Below, piece after piece: positions 35,682 through 46,231 of a stretch of DNA of 64,000 bases. The position numbers were made by a program, and so were the translations under genes. Positions within the stretch are counted from its first letter, which is position 1. Every line of letters begins with the position of its first letter. Source of the stretch: Blastococcus litoris (GTDB taxonomy: Bacteria; Actinomycetota; Actinomycetes; Mycobacteriales; Geodermatophilaceae). The stretch covers positions 1-64,000 of the forward strand of contig NZ_QCZF01000011.1 in NCBI RefSeq assembly GCF_003075095.1, in the 5' to 3' direction. Under the pieces are notes generated by a model, which ran no database searches, had not been told where the DNA came from, and saw nothing but the letters and a program-made list of their open reading frames with translations.

Positions 35682-37752
35682 CGACCGAGGCCAGGCGCTG
35701 CGCGTGGTAGTCGGCGTCCCCGGTGCGCGTCCACTCGCCGTCCCCGCCCAGCTGCCAGCTGCGGATGTCGGGCGCCATGGCGGAGTCGAACATGCCCGCC
35801 AGCTGCCGGCGTGCCGTCTCGTCGCACACGCGGAGCAGCACCTCGACGCGGCGGTCGAGGTTGCGGTGCATCAGGTCGGCGCTGCCGAGCCACCACTCCT
35901 CGTCCCCGTCGTTGAGGAAGGACATCACGCGGGAGTGCTCCAGGAAGCGGCCGACGATCGAGCGCACCTGGATGGTCTCCGAGAGCCCCGGTACCCCGGG
36001 ACGCAGGGAGCAGATGCCGCGGATGAACAGCTCGACCGGGACGCCGGCCGCCGAGGCCTCGTAGAGGCCGTCGATGATCCGTTCGTCGACCAGGGAGTTG
36101 AGCTTGAACCGGATCCCCGACCGCTTGCCCTCGGCGGCGTTGCGGGCCTCCCGGCGGATCTTCTCCAGCAGCCCCGAGCGGATGCCGTGCGGGGCGACCA
36201 TCAGCATCCGGTAGTTGGTCTGGCGCGAGTAGCCGGTCAGCGTGTTGAACAGGTCGGTGAGGTCGGCGCCCACGCGGGGGTCGGCCGTCAGGATGCCGAG
36301 GTCCTCGTAGATGCGCGCCGTCTTCGGGTTGTAGTTGCCGGTCCCGATGTGGCAGTACCGGCGGAGCACGCCGTGCTCGCGCCGGACGACCAGCGCGGTC
36401 TTGCAGTGCGTCTTGAGCCCGACCAGTCCGTAGACGACGTGGCAGCCGGCCTGCTCCAGCCGTCGTGCCCAGCTGATGTTGGCCTCCTCGTCGAAGCGCG
36501 CCTTGATCTCGACGAGGACGACGACCTGCTTGCCCGCCTCGGCCGCGTCGATGAGCGCGTTCACGATCGGGGAGTCGCCGGACGTGCGGTACAGCGTCTG
36601 CTTGATAGCCAGCACGTTCGGATCGGCGGCCGCCTGCTCGATGAACCGCTGCACGCTCGTGGCGAACGAGTCGTAGGGGTGGTGGACCAGGACGTCGCCC
36701 TCGCGCAGCGTGGCGAACACGCTCTTGGGGGTCTCGCCCTCCGACAGCCGCGGGTGCGTGGCCGGCACGAAGGTCTCGTCCTTGAGCTCGGGACGGTCCA
36801 GGTCGTAGAGGGCCATCAGCGCCGCGAGGTCCAGCGGGCCGGGCACGGTCACCACGTCCGCGGGGCTGATCTCCAGCTCGGAGAGCAGGACCTCGAGGAT
36901 CTGCGGATCCATCGAGTCGGTGACCTCGAGGCGCACCGCCGGACCGAACCGGCGCCGGGCCAGCTCCCGCTCCAGGGCCTGCAGGAGGTCCTCGTCGCGG
37001 TCCTCCTCGACCTCCAGGTCCGCGTTGCGGGTCACCCGGAACAGGTGGTGGTCGAGCACGTCGAGGCCCGGGAAGAGCTGCGTGAGGTGGGCGGAGATGA
37101 GGTCCTCCAGCAGGAGGAACGTCGTCTCGTCGGCCGGCCCCACGGGGATGAAGCGCGGGACGTTGTTCGGCACCTTGAGCCGGGCGAACCGGGGTGCGCC
37201 GGTGTCGGGGTCGCGCACCGACACGGCCAGGTTCAGCGACAGCCCGCTGATGTAGGGGAACGGGTGCGCCGGGTCGACCGCCAGCGGGGTGAGCACGGGG
37301 AAGACCTGGTCGCGGAAGTACTCGCGCAGCCGCCGCGCGTCGTCGTCGGCCAGGTCGGTCCAGTGGACGATCCGTACGCCCTCGTCCTCGAGCCGTGGGG
37401 CGACGTCCTTGATGAACACGTCGGCGTGCCGCTGGACCAGCTCCTGGGTGCGGGCGGTGATCAGCTCCAGCTGCTCGCGGATGGTCAGGCCGTCGGGGGA
37501 GCGGACGGTGAGCCCGGTGGTCTGGCGGCGCTTGAGACCGGCGATCCGCACCATGAAGAACTCGTCGAGGTTGCTGGCGAAGATCGACAGGAACTTCACC
37601 CGCTCCAGCAGCGGCAGCTGCTCGTCCTCGGCGAGGTCCAGCACCCGCGCGTTGAAGTCCAGCCAGGAGAGCTCCCGGTTCAGGAAGCGATCGGCCGGCA
37701 GGGGACTGGTCCGCGACGGGCTCTCGGCAGGCACCGGTTCATCGTGCCGCAC
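35665..37752 (-). CDS. ppk: Polyphosphate kinase (PPK1)
   Basis: A 695-residue enzyme building polyphosphate from ATP. The N-terminal domain starts [23 protein letters not shown] and [13 protein letters not shown] follows. The catalytic core carries the phospho-accepting His in [10 protein letters not shown] and the second His in [19 protein letters not shown], plus [15 protein letters not shown]. Length is full. GTG 37752 is used; no clear ribosome site is present. The 3' end overlaps mutT1 by 17 bases, suggesting co-regulation of phosphate and nucleotide-pool functions. Confidence 0.96.
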   Translation of the reverse strand: MRHDEPVPAESPSRTSPLPADRFLNRELSWLDFNARVLDLAEDEQLPLLERVKFLSIFASNLDEFFMVRIAGLKRRQTTGLTVRSPDGLTIREQLELITARTQELVQRHADVFIKDVAPRLEDEGVRIVHWTDLADDDARRLREYFRDQVFPVLTPLAVDPAHPFPYISGLSLNLAVSVRDPDTGAPRFARLKVPNNVPRFIPVGPADETTFLLLEDLISAHLTQLFPGLDVLDHHLFRVTRNADLEVEEDRDEDLLQALERELARRRFGPAVRLEVTDSMDPQILEVLLSELEISPADVVTVPGPLDLAALMALYDLDRPELKDETFVPATHPRLSEGETPKSVFATLREGDVLVHHPYDSFATSVQRFIEQAAADPNVLAIKQTLYRTSGDSPIVNALIDAAEAGKQVVVLVEIKARFDEEANISWARRLEQAGCHVVYGLVGLKTHCKTALVVRREHGVLRRYCHIGTGNYNPKTARIYEDLGILTADPRVGADLTDLFNTLTGYSRQTNYRMLMVAPHGIRSGLLEKIRREARNAAEGKRSGIRFKLNSLVDERIIDGLYEASAAGVPVELFIRGICSLRPGVPGLSETIQVRSIVGRFLEHSRVMSFLNDGDEEWWLGSADLMHRNLDRRVEVLLRVCDETARRQLAGMFDSAMAPDIRSWQLGGDGEWTRTGDADYHAQRLASVGEHAG

Positions 37753-37771
37753 CCAGGTGAACGGCGAGTGA

Positions 37772-38416
37772 TCAACTGCGCGGGTCCGGTGCGGCCAGCC
37801 GGGACGCCAGCGCGGTCGTCCGGGGCCCCGCCCCCAGCTGCACGGCCGCCCGCAGGTCGGCCTCCGTGTCCACGTCCCGCAGCAGCCCGGGCCAGGCGCC
37901 GGTCAACGCGACGGCGCCCCCGGCGAGGTGCGCCGCCGCCGAACCGGGGCCGAAGCGCGGGCGCAGGTCGGTGCCGACGGCGGTCAGCAGGGTGGTCCCG
38001 GTGCCCTGCGCGTCGGCGACGAAGGCGCGCGGAGCGGCGGCGGCGGCCGCGAGGGCGGCGCCGAGCTCCTCGGGGCGCAGCCCCGGCAGGTCCGACGACA
38101 GGGCCGCCACCGCCGGCCCGGGAGCGCTGCGCGCCCCGTGCTCCAGGGCGGCGTTGAGGCCGCGGTCGGGTGCGTCGGGGACGGTGCGCGCGCCCAGCTC
38201 GCGGACCAGCGACGCCGCGGCCGGCTCGTCGGTGACCACGACCACGGTGCCGACGGCGGGGCAGGCCGCCGCGGCGGCCACCGTGTCCGCGAGCAGCGCC
38301 AGCACGAGCTCCCGGTGGGCGGTCGCGGCGTCGTCCCGGCCGGCGGTGAGCGGCCGGAGGCGGGTCTTCGCGACGTCCAGCCGCTTCGCGGGGACGACGA
38401 CCGACCAGCTGCGCAC
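37772..38416 (-). CDS. cofC: 2-phospho-L-lactate guanylyltransferase (F420 synthesis)
   Basis: A 214-residue nucleotidyltransferase with the N-terminal signature [29 protein letters not shown] and [13 protein letters not shown]. CofC/FbiD activates phospholactate or phosphoenolpyruvate with GTP during coenzyme F420 assembly. GTG 38416 starts [12 protein letters not shown], the family N terminus; ATG 38434 would add six residues. It lies 19 bases upstream of ppk on the same strand and diverges from the acyltransferase gene. Its neighbours gpsA and ddl match the common actinobacterial order. Confidence 0.92.
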   Translation of the reverse strand: MRSWSVVVPAKRLDVAKTRLRPLTAGRDDAATAHRELVLALLADTVAAAAACPAVGTVVVVTDEPAAASLVRELGARTVPDAPDRGLNAALEHGARSAPGPAVAALSSDLPGLRPEELGAALAAAAAAPRAFVADAQGTGTTLLTAVGTDLRPRFGPGSAAAHLAGGAVALTGAWPGLLRDVDTEADLRAAVQLGAGPRTTALASRLAAPDPRS

Positions 38417-38534
38417 GCCCCCATGTGAGCACATGCGCGCGTGGGTGCCGCACGGACGGGGGACCCGGTGCGCGGCGGACGGGCGTGCAGGGTCGATCAT
38501 GGGCAGGATCACACGGGACGAGGGGAGGCGGCCG

Positions 38535-39368
38535 ATGGAGCAGACGTCCTCGGGCGGTGCAGGAGCCGGCAGCACGGCGGCGGTCGCCCGGCCGGGCGGG
38601 CGCCGACCGGCCAAGTGGCGTACCCGCGGCCGGCTGTCGTACGGGATGGTCGCCGCGGTGGCGGTCATCTACCCCGTCTCCTCGCTGATGTTCCGCCTGC
38701 GGTACCGGCACGGCGAGCGCATCCCCGTGACCGGGCCGGTCCTGCTGGTCGCCAACCACGTGTCGGTCCTCGATCCCCTCGCCTGCGCGCGGCTGGTCTT
38801 CGACAACGGCCGGCTCCCGCACTTCCTGGCCAAGCAGTCGGTCTTCAAGGGCTACGCGGGCACCCTGCTGCGCAGCGCGGGCCAGATCCCGGTGGCCCGG
38901 TACAGCGCCGAGGCGCACGGGGCCCTCGATGCGGCGAAGGCCGACCTGGACGCGGGCAACGTCGTCGTCATCTACCCCGAGGGGTCGGTGACCCGCGACC
39001 CGGACTGGTGGCCGATGCAGGCCCGGACCGGCGTCGCGCGGCTGGCGCTGACCACCGACGCCGTCGTCCTCCCGGTCGCCCAGTGGGGCCCGCAGGACGT
39101 GCACGACTACCACAGCAAGAAGCTGCACCTGCGGCTCCGGGCGCCGGCCGACTACCTGGTCGGGGAGCCGGTCGACCTGTCGGCCCAGCGGGCCGCGGTA
39201 CAGGAAGGCAAGCCGTTGAGCGTGGATCTGCTGAGGGAGACGACCGACCTGATCATGACCCGGGTCCGCGACCAGCTGGCCGAGCTGCGCGGCGAGCCCG
39301 CACCCCTGACCTTCCACGCGCGCCCGCGGCGCGAGCTACCCGGCGACCTGTCCGGGAGCGCGGCGTGA
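38535..39368 (+). CDS. 1-acyl-sn-glycerol-3-phosphate acyltransferase family protein
   Basis: A 277-residue PlsC-type acyltransferase. The catalytic NHVSVLD (HxxxxD) is near residue 75, and YPEGSVTRD (EGT-like) near 145. One hydrophobic helix ([20 protein letters not shown]) anchors it in the membrane. It adds the second acyl chain in phosphatidic acid synthesis or a related acylation. ATG 38535 has GGGGAGG upstream; ATG 38499 is a weaker alternative. It overlaps gpsA by GTGA, linking acylation with supply of glycerol-3-phosphate. Confidence 0.9.
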   Translation: MEQTSSGGAGAGSTAAVARPGGRRPAKWRTRGRLSYGMVAAVAVIYPVSSLMFRLRYRHGERIPVTGPVLLVANHVSVLDPLACARLVFDNGRLPHFLAKQSVFKGYAGTLLRSAGQIPVARYSAEAHGALDAAKADLDAGNVVVIYPEGSVTRDPDWWPMQARTGVARLALTTDAVVLPVAQWGPQDVHDYHSKKLHLRLRAPADYLVGEPVDLSAQRAAVQEGKPLSVDLLRETTDLIMTRVRDQLAELRGEPAPLTFHARPRRELPGDLSGSAA

Positions 39369-40360
39369 CGCGCGCGGCGGTCCTCGGGGCGGGCTCCTGG
39401 GGCACCACCTTCGCCAAGGTGCTCGCCGACGCCGGCTGCGACGTCATGCTGCACGCCCGCCGTCCCGAGCTGGCCAAGTCCATCACCGAGGACGGCGAGA
39501 ACCGCGACTACCTCCCGGGCGTGCGGCTGCCCGGGGCGGTGCGGGCCACCGCCGACCCGGCCGAGGCGCTGCTCGACGCCGACGTGGTGGTGCTCGCGGT
39601 GCCGTCCCAGTCGCTCCGGGACAACCTGACCTCGTGGTCCTCCCTGCTGCCCGGCGACGCCACGCTGCTGTCGCTGATGAAGGGGATCGAGCTGGGCTCC
39701 ACCAAGCGGATGAGCGAGGTCATCTGCGAGGTGACCGGCGCCGGCACCGACCGGGTCGCGGTGCTGTCGGGCCCGAACCTGGCCCGCGAGATCGCCGAGG
39801 AGCAGCCGGCGGCCACCGTCATCGCCTGCCCCGACACCGAGCGGGCACGGCGGCTCCAGGCGGCCTGCCACACCCCGTACTTCCGGCCCTACACGAACCC
39901 CGACATGGTCGGCTGCGAGCTCGGCGGGGCGGTCAAGAACGTCATCGCGCTGGCCTGCGGCGTCGCGGAGGGGCTGGGCTTCGGCGACAACACCCGCGCC
40001 TCGCTGATCACGCGCGGCCTGGCCGAGACCGCCCGGCTGGGCATGGCCCTCGGCGCCGAGCTGACGACCTTCGCCGGCCTGGCGGGTCTCGGCGACCTGG
40101 TGGCCACCTGCAGCTCGCCGCTGTCCCGCAACCGCACCTTCGGCGAGAAGCTGGGACGCGGCATGACCGTCGCCGAGGTGCAGGAGAGCACCCGGCAGAC
40201 GGCCGAGGGCGTGAAGAGCTGCCGGTCGGTGCTCGACCTGGCCCGGGCGCACGGCATCGACGTCCCGATCACCGAGGCCGTCGTGCGCGTCTGCCACGAG
40301 GGCGAGGCGCCGGCGCAGATGGTGAAGGAGATCATGTCGCGCGAGGCCAAGCCGGAGTGA
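39365..40360 (+). CDS. gpsA: Glycerol-3-phosphate dehydrogenase, NAD(P)-dependent
   Basis: A 331-residue soluble dehydrogenase making glycerol-3-phosphate for phospholipids. The Rossmann motif [17 protein letters not shown] is at the N terminus, [17 protein letters not shown] in the middle, and the substrate-binding [30 protein letters not shown] and [20 protein letters not shown] are intact. GTG 39365 overlaps the acyltransferase stop and its own stop overlaps the next gene, so three genes are chained. Confidence 0.96.
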   Translation: MTRAAVLGAGSWGTTFAKVLADAGCDVMLHARRPELAKSITEDGENRDYLPGVRLPGAVRATADPAEALLDADVVVLAVPSQSLRDNLTSWSSLLPGDATLLSLMKGIELGSTKRMSEVICEVTGAGTDRVAVLSGPNLAREIAEEQPAATVIACPDTERARRLQAACHTPYFRPYTNPDMVGCELGGAVKNVIALACGVAEGLGFGDNTRASLITRGLAETARLGMALGAELTTFAGLAGLGDLVATCSSPLSRNRTFGEKLGRGMTVAEVQESTRQTAEGVKSCRSVLDLARAHGIDVPITEAVVRVCHEGEAPAQMVKEIMSREAKPE

Positions 40361-41601
40361 GCGACCACTCCTCGGGCGGTGACACGACCCCCGGGTCCTG
40401 GGGCGATGACACGACCCCCGGGTCCTGGGGCGATGACACGACCCCCGGGTCCTGGGGCGATGACACGACCCCCGGGTCCTGGGGCGATGGCACGCGGTCG
40501 GTCCGGGCGGGGGAGAGCAGCCCTGTCGCAGGCGCGCCCCTGCGCCCGTCCCCGGTCTTCGCCGCCCCCTTCCACCTCGCCGACCTGCCGCCGCGCGCGA
40601 ACGGTGCCGACGCCTACGCCCGCACCGAGCAACCCACGCTGCGCGAGTTCGAGGCGGCGGTCGGCGAGCTCGACGGCGGCCGCTGCCTGTCCTTCGCGAC
40701 CGGCATGGCCGCGCTCACCGCCGCCGTCCTGTCCTGCACGGCCTCCGGTGACCGCGTGGTGCTCCCCTCGGACGGCTACTACACGACCCGGCTGCTCGCG
40801 GCCGAGGAGCTGCAGCGGTTCGGCATCGCGGTCGAGTACGTGGCCACCACGGAGGTCGGCGCCTTCGCACGCGACGGCGGGCTGGACGGCGTCCGGCTGG
40901 TGCTCCTGGAGACGCCGAGCAACCCGCTGCTCGACGTCTGCGACATCGCGGCGGTCGCCCGTGCCGCGCGGGCCGGCGGCACGCTCGTCGCCGTCGACAA
41001 CACGACGGCGACACCGCTGGGCCAGCGCCCGCTCGAGCTCGGCGCGCACATGACCGTCGGCAGCGACACCAAGGCGCTCACCGGGCACAGCGACCTGCTG
41101 CTCGGGCACGTGAGCACCGCCGACGACGAGCTGCATTCCCGGCTGAAGGGCTTCCGCGACCGGACGGGGGGCACGCCGGGCCCGTTCGAGGCCTGGCTGG
41201 GCCACCGCTCGATGAGCACCCTGGACCTGCGGCTGACCCGGCAGGCGGTCAACGCGGCGGCGGTCGCGGAGGTGCTGGCCTCCTCGCCGGCGGTCACCGG
41301 CGTCCGGTGGCCGTGGCGCCCCGACGACCCCTCCTTCGCCCTGGCGACGACGCAGATGCTCCGCCCGAACGGTGTGGTGTCCGCCGAGCTGGCCGACGAG
41401 GCGGCTGTCTCGCGCCTCCTGGCCGGCACCCGGCTCTGGACGGCGGCCACCAGTTTCGGCGGCGTGCACAGCACCATCGACCGGCGGGCGCAGTGGGGCG
41501 GTGACGCCGTCGCCCCGGGGTTCGTGCGGCTGTCGTGCGGCATCGAGGACACCGCCGACCTGGTGGCGGACCTGTCAGTCGCCCTGGCTGCCCTGGACTG
41601 A
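40357..41601 (+). CDS. Cystathionine gamma-synthase/lyase-family PLP enzyme with repeat-bearing N terminus
   Basis: A 414-residue fold-type I PLP enzyme of the Cys/Met metabolism family. The PLP-binding Lys is in [49 protein letters not shown] and TALGQRP-type segments support the family. Reaction specificity (gamma-lyase, gamma-synthase or another) cannot be read. Residues 9-44 are four copies of DTTPGSWGD encoded by perfect 27-base repeats. GTG 40357 overlaps the gpsA stop, and no other in-frame start lies between the repeat and the conserved core. The 3' end overlaps the convergent gene by 27 bases. Confidence 0.87.
   Translation: MSDHSSGGDTTPGSWGDDTTPGSWGDDTTPGSWGDDTTPGSWGDGTRSVRAGESSPVAGAPLRPSPVFAAPFHLADLPPRANGADAYARTEQPTLREFEAAVGELDGGRCLSFATGMAALTAAVLSCTASGDRVVLPSDGYYTTRLLAAEELQRFGIAVEYVATTEVGAFARDGGLDGVRLVLLETPSNPLLDVCDIAAVARAARAGGTLVAVDNTTATPLGQRPLELGAHMTVGSDTKALTGHSDLLLGHVSTADDELHSRLKGFRDRTGGTPGPFEAWLGHRSMSTLDLRLTRQAVNAAAVAEVLASSPAVTGVRWPWRPDDPSFALATTQMLRPNGVVSAELADEAAVSRLLAGTRLWTAATSFGGVHSTIDRRAQWGGDAVAPGFVRLSCGIEDTADLVADLSVALAALD
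40381..40488 (+). repeat. Four perfect tandem copies of a 27-base unit
   Basis: Units at 40381, 40408, 40435 and 40462 are identical, each encoding DTTPGSWGD in the frame of the PLP enzyme. The unit contains CCCGGG and is bounded by GGT and GGC. The perfect identity suggests recent or ongoing expansion. Confidence 0.95.
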
Positions 41602-42390
41602 CCGCCAGATCCGCCGGGCTCCGCCGCCGCGGGCGGTCAGCCAGATGCTCAGGCCCCAGTAGTAGGCCATGTAGCCGAGCGACACCGCGACCACCCACGG
41701 GTTCGGGTCGGGCAGCTGCACGACCAGCACGGCGTAGGTGACGAGCCAGACGAGCGTCAGCGTCAGCGTCAGCGCCTGCAGCGACCGCATCCGGGAGGGG
41801 TAGAGGTACCGGATCGGGACGAAGACCAGCACGGCGAAGACCAGGAGCACCACGGTCGTCCAGGCATGGCCGAGGTCGAGCACGATCACGTAGAACGCGA
41901 GGACGTTCCAGTAGCTCGGCCAGCCGAGGAAGAAGTGGTCGGCGGTCTTCGCGTCGACCCGGCAGAACTGGTAGCAGGACGCCAGGAGGGGGACGGCCGC
42001 GACCACCCAGCCCGGGGTGCCCTCCGGGAGGTAGCCGGCCGTCCACAGCAGCACGATCGGTGCGAACACGTAGGTGAGGTAGTCGACGATGTTGTCGAGC
42101 AGCGCGCCGTCGAACCAGGGGATCGTCTCCTTGACCCGGAAGCGGCGGGCCAGCATGCCGTCGGTGCCGTCGATGAAGAGCGTGGCCAGCCCGAGCCAGA
42201 GCGCCGTCTCCACCTCGCCCTCGAACGCCGCGAAGACGATGAGCAGGCCGAGGACCGAGCCGCTGGCGGTGTAGACGTGCACCGCCAGGCCCGCCAGCCG
42301 CATGCCCAGGGAGAACCGCTCGGCGGGGACCACGGCAGGCGTCGTCCCCGGGGTGGAGGGGACGGCCGCCGCGGCCGCGTCGTCGCGCAC
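41575..42390 (-). CDS. CDP-alcohol phosphatidyltransferase, phosphatidylcholine-synthase-like
   Basis: A 271-residue membrane enzyme with about eight helices. The CDP-alcohol motif DG-x2-AR-x(n)-G-x3-D-x3-D is complete in DGMLARRF and [11 protein letters not shown] (about residues 75-105). The overall layout resembles bacterial phosphatidylcholine synthase (Pcs), which condenses CDP-diacylglycerol with choline; another alcohol acceptor is possible. GTG 42390 is used, with AACCTT 6 bases upstream. It diverges from ddl and converges on the PLP enzyme. Confidence 0.85.
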   Translation of the reverse strand: MRDDAAAAAVPSTPGTTPAVVPAERFSLGMRLAGLAVHVYTASGSVLGLLIVFAAFEGEVETALWLGLATLFIDGTDGMLARRFRVKETIPWFDGALLDNIVDYLTYVFAPIVLLWTAGYLPEGTPGWVVAAVPLLASCYQFCRVDAKTADHFFLGWPSYWNVLAFYVIVLDLGHAWTTVVLLVFAVLVFVPIRYLYPSRMRSLQALTLTLTLVWLVTYAVLVVQLPDPNPWVVAVSLGYMAYYWGLSIWLTARGGGARRIWRSVQGSQGD

Positions 42391-42418
42391 GCGGGAAAGG
42401 TTGTCACACCGGCTCCAC

Positions 42419-42424
42419 TAGGGT
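42419..42424 (+). promoter_or_regulatory. -10-like hexamer of ddl
   Basis: TAGGGT ends 7 bases before ATG 42432 and 4 bases before GTG 42429. The spacing favours the ATG and a leaderless message. Confidence 0.45.
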
Positions 42425-42431
42425 CGCGGTG

Positions 42432-43583
42432 ATGAGTGGGATGGCGGGCAGCGGGTCGGGCGGCCGGATTCGGATCGCGGTCGTGTTCGGGGGCCGCAGC
42501 GCCGAGCACGCCATCTCCTGCGTCTCGGCGGGCAGCGTGATCGCGGCGCTCGACCCCGACCGCTACGAGGTCGTGAAGGTCGGCATCGCCCCCGACGGCG
42601 GCTGGGTCCTCGCCGACCCGGACCAGCGGCTCGCGATCACCGACGGCAAGCTGCCGGAGGTCACCGGGGGCACCGCCGTCTCCCTCGTCGGTGACCCGGC
42701 GGGCCGCGGCCTCGCCGTGCTCGACCCCGGCGCCGCGATCGGGCCGGCGTTCACCCGTGTCGACGTGGTCTTCCCGGTGCTGCACGGCGCCTACGGCGAG
42801 GACGGCACGATCCAGGGGCTGCTCGAGATGGCCGGCCTGCCCTACGTCGGGTCCGGGGTGTTCGCCAGCGCCGCCTCCATGGACAAGGAGTTCACGAAGA
42901 AGCTCCTCGCCGCCGCGGGGCTCCCGCAGGGCGACCACGTCGTCCTCCGGGACGCCACCGGCGCGATCAGCGCCGACCCCGCCCTGCTGGACGAGGCAGC
43001 CCGTCAGCGGCTGGGGCTGCCGGTGTTCGTGAAGCCGTCGCGGGCCGGCTCCAGCATCGGCATCAGCAAGGTCACCGACTGGGCGCAGTTCCCCGAGGCG
43101 GTCGCCACCGCCGCGGCCGTCGACCCCAAGGTCGTCGTCGAGGCGTCCGTCCCGGGCCGGGAGATCGAGTGCGGCGTGCTGGCCCGCGCCGAGGGCGGCC
43201 GGCCCGACGCGAGCCTGCCGGCGGAGATCCGGCTGCGCCCCGGGGTCGACTGGTACGACTTCTCGGCGAAGTACCTCGACGACTCCGTCGACTTCGACGT
43301 CCCCGCCGACCTGACGCCCGAGCAGACCGCCGCCGTGCAGGCCGCGTCGCTGAAGGCCTACGAGGCCATGGACTGCCAGGGCCTGGCCCGGGTCGACTTC
43401 TTCCTCGCCACCGGCCCCGACGGCCGCGACCGGCTGGTGATCAACGAGGTGAACACGATGCCCGGCTTCACCCCGATCTCGATGTTCCCGCGCATGTGGG
43501 CCGCCAGCGGCGTCAGCTACCCGGAACTCGTCGACCGGCTGGTCCGGTCGGCACTGGACGGCGGCACCCGGATCGCTCGGTGA
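42432..43583 (+). CDS. ddl: D-alanine--D-alanine ligase
   Basis: A 383-residue ATP-grasp ligase making the D-Ala-D-Ala dipeptide for peptidoglycan. The N-terminal [20 protein letters not shown], the [25 protein letters not shown] segment, [16 protein letters not shown] and the metal-binding [10 protein letters not shown] are all intact. ATG 42432 is preferred over GTG 42429 by promoter spacing. The stop overlaps the following lipoprotein gene as GTGA. Confidence 0.96.
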   Translation: MSGMAGSGSGGRIRIAVVFGGRSAEHAISCVSAGSVIAALDPDRYEVVKVGIAPDGGWVLADPDQRLAITDGKLPEVTGGTAVSLVGDPAGRGLAVLDPGAAIGPAFTRVDVVFPVLHGAYGEDGTIQGLLEMAGLPYVGSGVFASAASMDKEFTKKLLAAAGLPQGDHVVLRDATGAISADPALLDEAARQRLGLPVFVKPSRAGSSIGISKVTDWAQFPEAVATAAAVDPKVVVEASVPGREIECGVLARAEGGRPDASLPAEIRLRPGVDWYDFSAKYLDDSVDFDVPADLTPEQTAAVQAASLKAYEAMDCQGLARVDFFLATGPDGRDRLVINEVNTMPGFTPISMFPRMWAASGVSYPELVDRLVRSALDGGTRIAR

Positions 43584-44245
43584 GCCGCGGACGGCGGCCC
43601 CGGCCGGACCGGGGAGCCGTCCTGCTCGCGCTGCTGCCGTGCCTGCTGGTCCTGACCGGCTGCACGCGGGCCGTCGACGGCACACCCACCGCCGCCGGTC
43701 CGGGACCGCTGCCGTCGTCGGCCGAGGAGCTCGGCGAGCTGGTCGTGACCGACGTCGCCTCCGGGCTGCCCCGGCTGCCCGACGACGAGCTGGAGCCGCC
43801 CGCGGGCCGCAAGGAGGCGGCCGACGTCGCCGCGTACGCCGACGACCCGGAACGCGAGCGGGAGGTCCTCGAGGACTACGGCTACCGGTTCGGCTGGGAG
43901 CGGTTCTGGGGCGAGGGGCCGGCCGCGATGACCGGCGTGTTCGTCGACCAGTTCGACACCCGCGCCGGGGCGGGCGCCTACGCCGCGGACCTCGCGCGCA
44001 ACGACGCCGAGCACTACGGCGCAGATCTCGACGAGCAACCGCTCGACCTGCCCGGCGGGTGCCGGCTGCTGTCGGTCGAGGACCCCGGGCCCGGCAGCGG
44101 GCTGACCGGGCCGGCCGCCCTCGTCTGGTGCGGCTCCGGCGTCTTCAGCGTGGGGGTCACGGCCGTCGCGGCGTCGGTCGACGACGCCGAGGACGAGGTC
44201 CGCGCGGTCCTGGCCGAGCAGCTGGACCGGCTCCCACCCGCGTGA
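43580..44245 (+). CDS. Secreted lipoprotein, hypothetical
   Basis: A 221-residue protein. Basic residues, a hydrophobic core and the lipobox LTGC (Cys at about 29) mark it as a lipoprotein. The mature part has a Thr/Pro-rich linker and an acidic globular region with aromatic motif [15 protein letters not shown] and two Cys (GGCRLL, VWCGSG) that may pair. GTG 43580 overlaps the ddl stop, so expression is coupled to cell-wall synthesis. No family function is recognised. Confidence 0.75.
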   Translation: MSRGRRPRPDRGAVLLALLPCLLVLTGCTRAVDGTPTAAGPGPLPSSAEELGELVVTDVASGLPRLPDDELEPPAGRKEAADVAAYADDPEREREVLEDYGYRFGWERFWGEGPAAMTGVFVDQFDTRAGAGAYAADLARNDAEHYGADLDEQPLDLPGGCRLLSVEDPGPGSGLTGPAALVWCGSGVFSVGVTAVAASVDDAEDEVRAVLAEQLDRLPPA

Positions 44246-44252
44246 GCGGGGA

Positions 44253-44867
44253 TCAGCCGGGCTGGGGCTCGCGGTAGGGCAGCGCCGCAGCGATCTGCGG
44301 GGTCAGCGCGGTGACGGGAGCGCTGTCGACCTCGGGCGGCAGGGTGATCTGCACGTACACCGGCCGGTCGACCGTCGTCCAGACGGTGGCGTCGGGATCG
44401 CTGGTGTCGACGTACCACTGCACGCCGTTGATCTGGATGGCCGAGACCCCGACGACGTAGCCGGCCGGGCGGTCGACGCCGCAGATCAGCACCGTGGCGG
44501 GATCCCCCCACGCGTACGCGTACGGGGTGTCCGAGTCGACCCGGCGGGACGGCTCGCCGGCCAGCTCCAGCGGCAGCGTGCCCATGAGGGCCGGGCAGGA
44601 CGCGTCTGCCTCCGGGGTCGCCGGGGGCACCTCGACGGGGAGCACCGGGAGGTCCTCCCGCTGCGCCGGGGTGCTGCCGTCGACCGTGGCCGGGCCGTCC
44701 CCGTCGTCCGCGGGGTCGGACCCGCCGAGGACGTTCACCAGCACGACCAGCCCGACGACCAGCGGGACCAGGACGGCGGCCGCGATCAGGGCGATCCGCC
44801 GCAGGGGGTCCTCGGGTGGCCGGGCCGGTGCCGGGACGTCCTCGGTCAGGGCTGCCTCAGCGGGCAC
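44253..44867 (-). CDS. DUF3515 membrane-anchored protein
   Basis: A 204-residue protein with one N-terminal membrane helix (IALIAAAVLVPLVVGLVVLVNVL, about residues 25-47) and an extracytoplasmic domain. The domain shows the DUF3515 pattern CPALMGTLPLELAG, YAYAWGDPATVLICGVDRPAGY and VQWYVDT. The two Cys probably form a disulfide. Function unknown; the gene is a constant neighbour of ddl, the Lrp-like gene and thiL in actinobacteria. GTG 44867 directly abuts the stop of the Lrp-like gene, so the two are coupled. Confidence 0.85.
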   Translation of the reverse strand: MPAEAALTEDVPAPARPPEDPLRRIALIAAAVLVPLVVGLVVLVNVLGGSDPADDGDGPATVDGSTPAQREDLPVLPVEVPPATPEADASCPALMGTLPLELAGEPSRRVDSDTPYAYAWGDPATVLICGVDRPAGYVVGVSAIQINGVQWYVDTSDPDATVWTTVDRPVYVQITLPPEVDSAPVTALTPQIAAALPYREPQPG

Positions 44868-45101
44868 TCAGATGTTCACGACCGGGCAGGTCAGCGTGCG
44901 CGTGATGCCGTCGACCGACTGCACGCGCGCCACCACGAGGCGGCCGAGCTCGTCGACGGAGTCGGCCTCGGCCCGGACGATGACGTCGTAGGGGCCGGTG
45001 ACATCCTCGGCCTTGGTCACCCCGTCGATCTCGCTGATCGTCGCTGCTACCTGGGCGGCCTTGCCGACTTCGGTCTGGATGAGGATGTAGGCGTGGACCA
45101 C
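44868..45101 (-). CDS. Stand-alone Lrp/AsnC ligand-binding (RAM) domain protein
   Basis: A 77-residue protein consisting only of the RAM domain of Lrp/AsnC regulators: AYILIQTEVGKAAQVAATISEIDGV, TGPYDVIVRAEADSVDELGRLV, and RTLTCPVV at the end. It has no DNA-binding part, so it is likely an amino-acid-binding oligomer that may modulate partners. GTG 45101 has AGAGAGG upstream. It diverges from thiL. The position beside DUF3515 and thiL is conserved in actinobacteria. Confidence 0.88.
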   Translation of the reverse strand: MVHAYILIQTEVGKAAQVAATISEIDGVTKAEDVTGPYDVIVRAEADSVDELGRLVVARVQSVDGITRTLTCPVVNI

Positions 45102-45193
45102 GGGAAACCTCTCTCGGGCAGCACTGCCGGTTCGTCGTCCCCGCCGGCTGGCGGTCAGTTCGCCGAACCTACCTCAGCACCGGAAGGGAACCG

Positions 45194-46231
45194 ATGACTC
45201 GCCCCCGCCCGCTGGTCCCGCGAGGTGACCCGGCCGACACCGTCAAGGTGGTCGGCGAGTTCGGCGTCATCGGGCGGGTGCTGGCCCAGGCGGGCACGGC
45301 ACGGGCCGCCCAGGTCGGGCCCGGGGACGACGCCGCCGTGCTGCGTGCGCCCGACCGGCGCGTCGTCGCGACGACCGACGTCCTCGTGGAGGGGCGGCAC
45401 TTCCGCCGGGACTGGTCGTCGGCCGAGGACATCGGCCACAAGGCGGCGGCGGCGAACCTGGCCGACGTGGCGGCGATGGGCGGCGTGGCGACGGCCCTGC
45501 TGGTGGGTCTCGCCTGCCCGCCGACCACCCAGACGGCGTGGCTCGAGGGCGTCGCGGCGGGGCTCGCCGCCGAGTGCGCTCCGCTGGGCGCGGCGGTCGT
45601 GGGCGGGGACCTCGTCGCCGCGGCGGCCGACAGCGACTCCGTCGTCCTCTCGGTCACGGCGCTGGGCGACCTGGCCGGCCGCCCGCCGGTCCTGCGGTCG
45701 GGCGCCCGGCCGGGCGACGTCGTCGCGCTCGCCGGCCGTCTCGGCTGGTCGGCCTGCGGGCTCGCCGTCCTCCGGCGGGGGTTCAGCAGCCCGATCGCGG
45801 TGGTCGCCGCGCACCGTCGGCCCACGCCGCCCTACGCGGCCGGCCCGGGTGCGGCGGAGGCGGGCGCCACCGCGATGTGCGACGTGAGCGACGGGCTGCT
45901 CGCCGACCTCGGCCACATCGCCACCGGCAGCGGCGTGGTGGTCGACCTCGAGCGGGCCGCCGTCGAGCGCGCCTGCCTGGAGCCCGCAGGGCCGCTGCAG
46001 CAGGTCGGCTCGGCGCTGGGCGTGGATCCGATGGCGTGGGTGCTCACCGGGGGCGAGGACCATGCGCTGGTGGCGACCTTCCCGGCCCGCGCGGCCCTGC
46101 CCGTCGGGTGGACCCCCGTCGGCCGCGTGCGCAAGGGGCGGACGGCCGGCGTGCAGGTGGACGGGGAACCGGCGCCGGACGTCGTCCGGGCGATCGGCGC
46201 GGAGGGAGCGGGACATGTGCACTTCGGCTGA
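45194..46231 (+). CDS. thiL: Thiamine-monophosphate kinase
   Basis: A 345-residue PurM-like kinase converting thiamine phosphate to the diphosphate cofactor. The N-terminal GEFGVIGRVL, the metal-binding VGPGDDAAVLRAP, TTDVLVEGRHFRRDW and CDVSDGLLADLGHIATGS are typical, as is GGEDHALVATFP near the C terminus. ATG 45194 follows GGAAGGGA. It supplies ThDP needed, among others, by IlvB. The next gene overlaps its end by 17 bases. No TPP riboswitch is visible upstream. Confidence 0.95.
   Translation: MTRPRPLVPRGDPADTVKVVGEFGVIGRVLAQAGTARAAQVGPGDDAAVLRAPDRRVVATTDVLVEGRHFRRDWSSAEDIGHKAAAANLADVAAMGGVATALLVGLACPPTTQTAWLEGVAAGLAAECAPLGAAVVGGDLVAAAADSDSVVLSVTALGDLAGRPPVLRSGARPGDVVALAGRLGWSACGLAVLRRGFSSPIAVVAAHRRPTPPYAAGPGAAEAGATAMCDVSDGLLADLGHIATGSGVVVDLERAAVERACLEPAGPLQQVGSALGVDPMAWVLTGGEDHALVATFPARAALPVGWTPVGRVRKGRTAGVQVDGEPAPDVVRAIGAEGAGHVHFG

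Noticed and set aside
37866-38534. An N-terminal extension of the acyltransferase up to 37866
   Set aside because: This stretch is antisense to cofC and reads as low-complexity Arg/Ala/Ser without any domain.
40381-40488. Tandem repeats as a CRISPR array
   Set aside because: The four 27-base units are contiguous with no spacers, lie in a coding frame, and no cas gene is near.
45102-45193. A TPP riboswitch upstream of thiL
   Set aside because: The 92-base divergent gap is too short and shows no TPP-aptamer core. The gene has an ordinary ribosome site.
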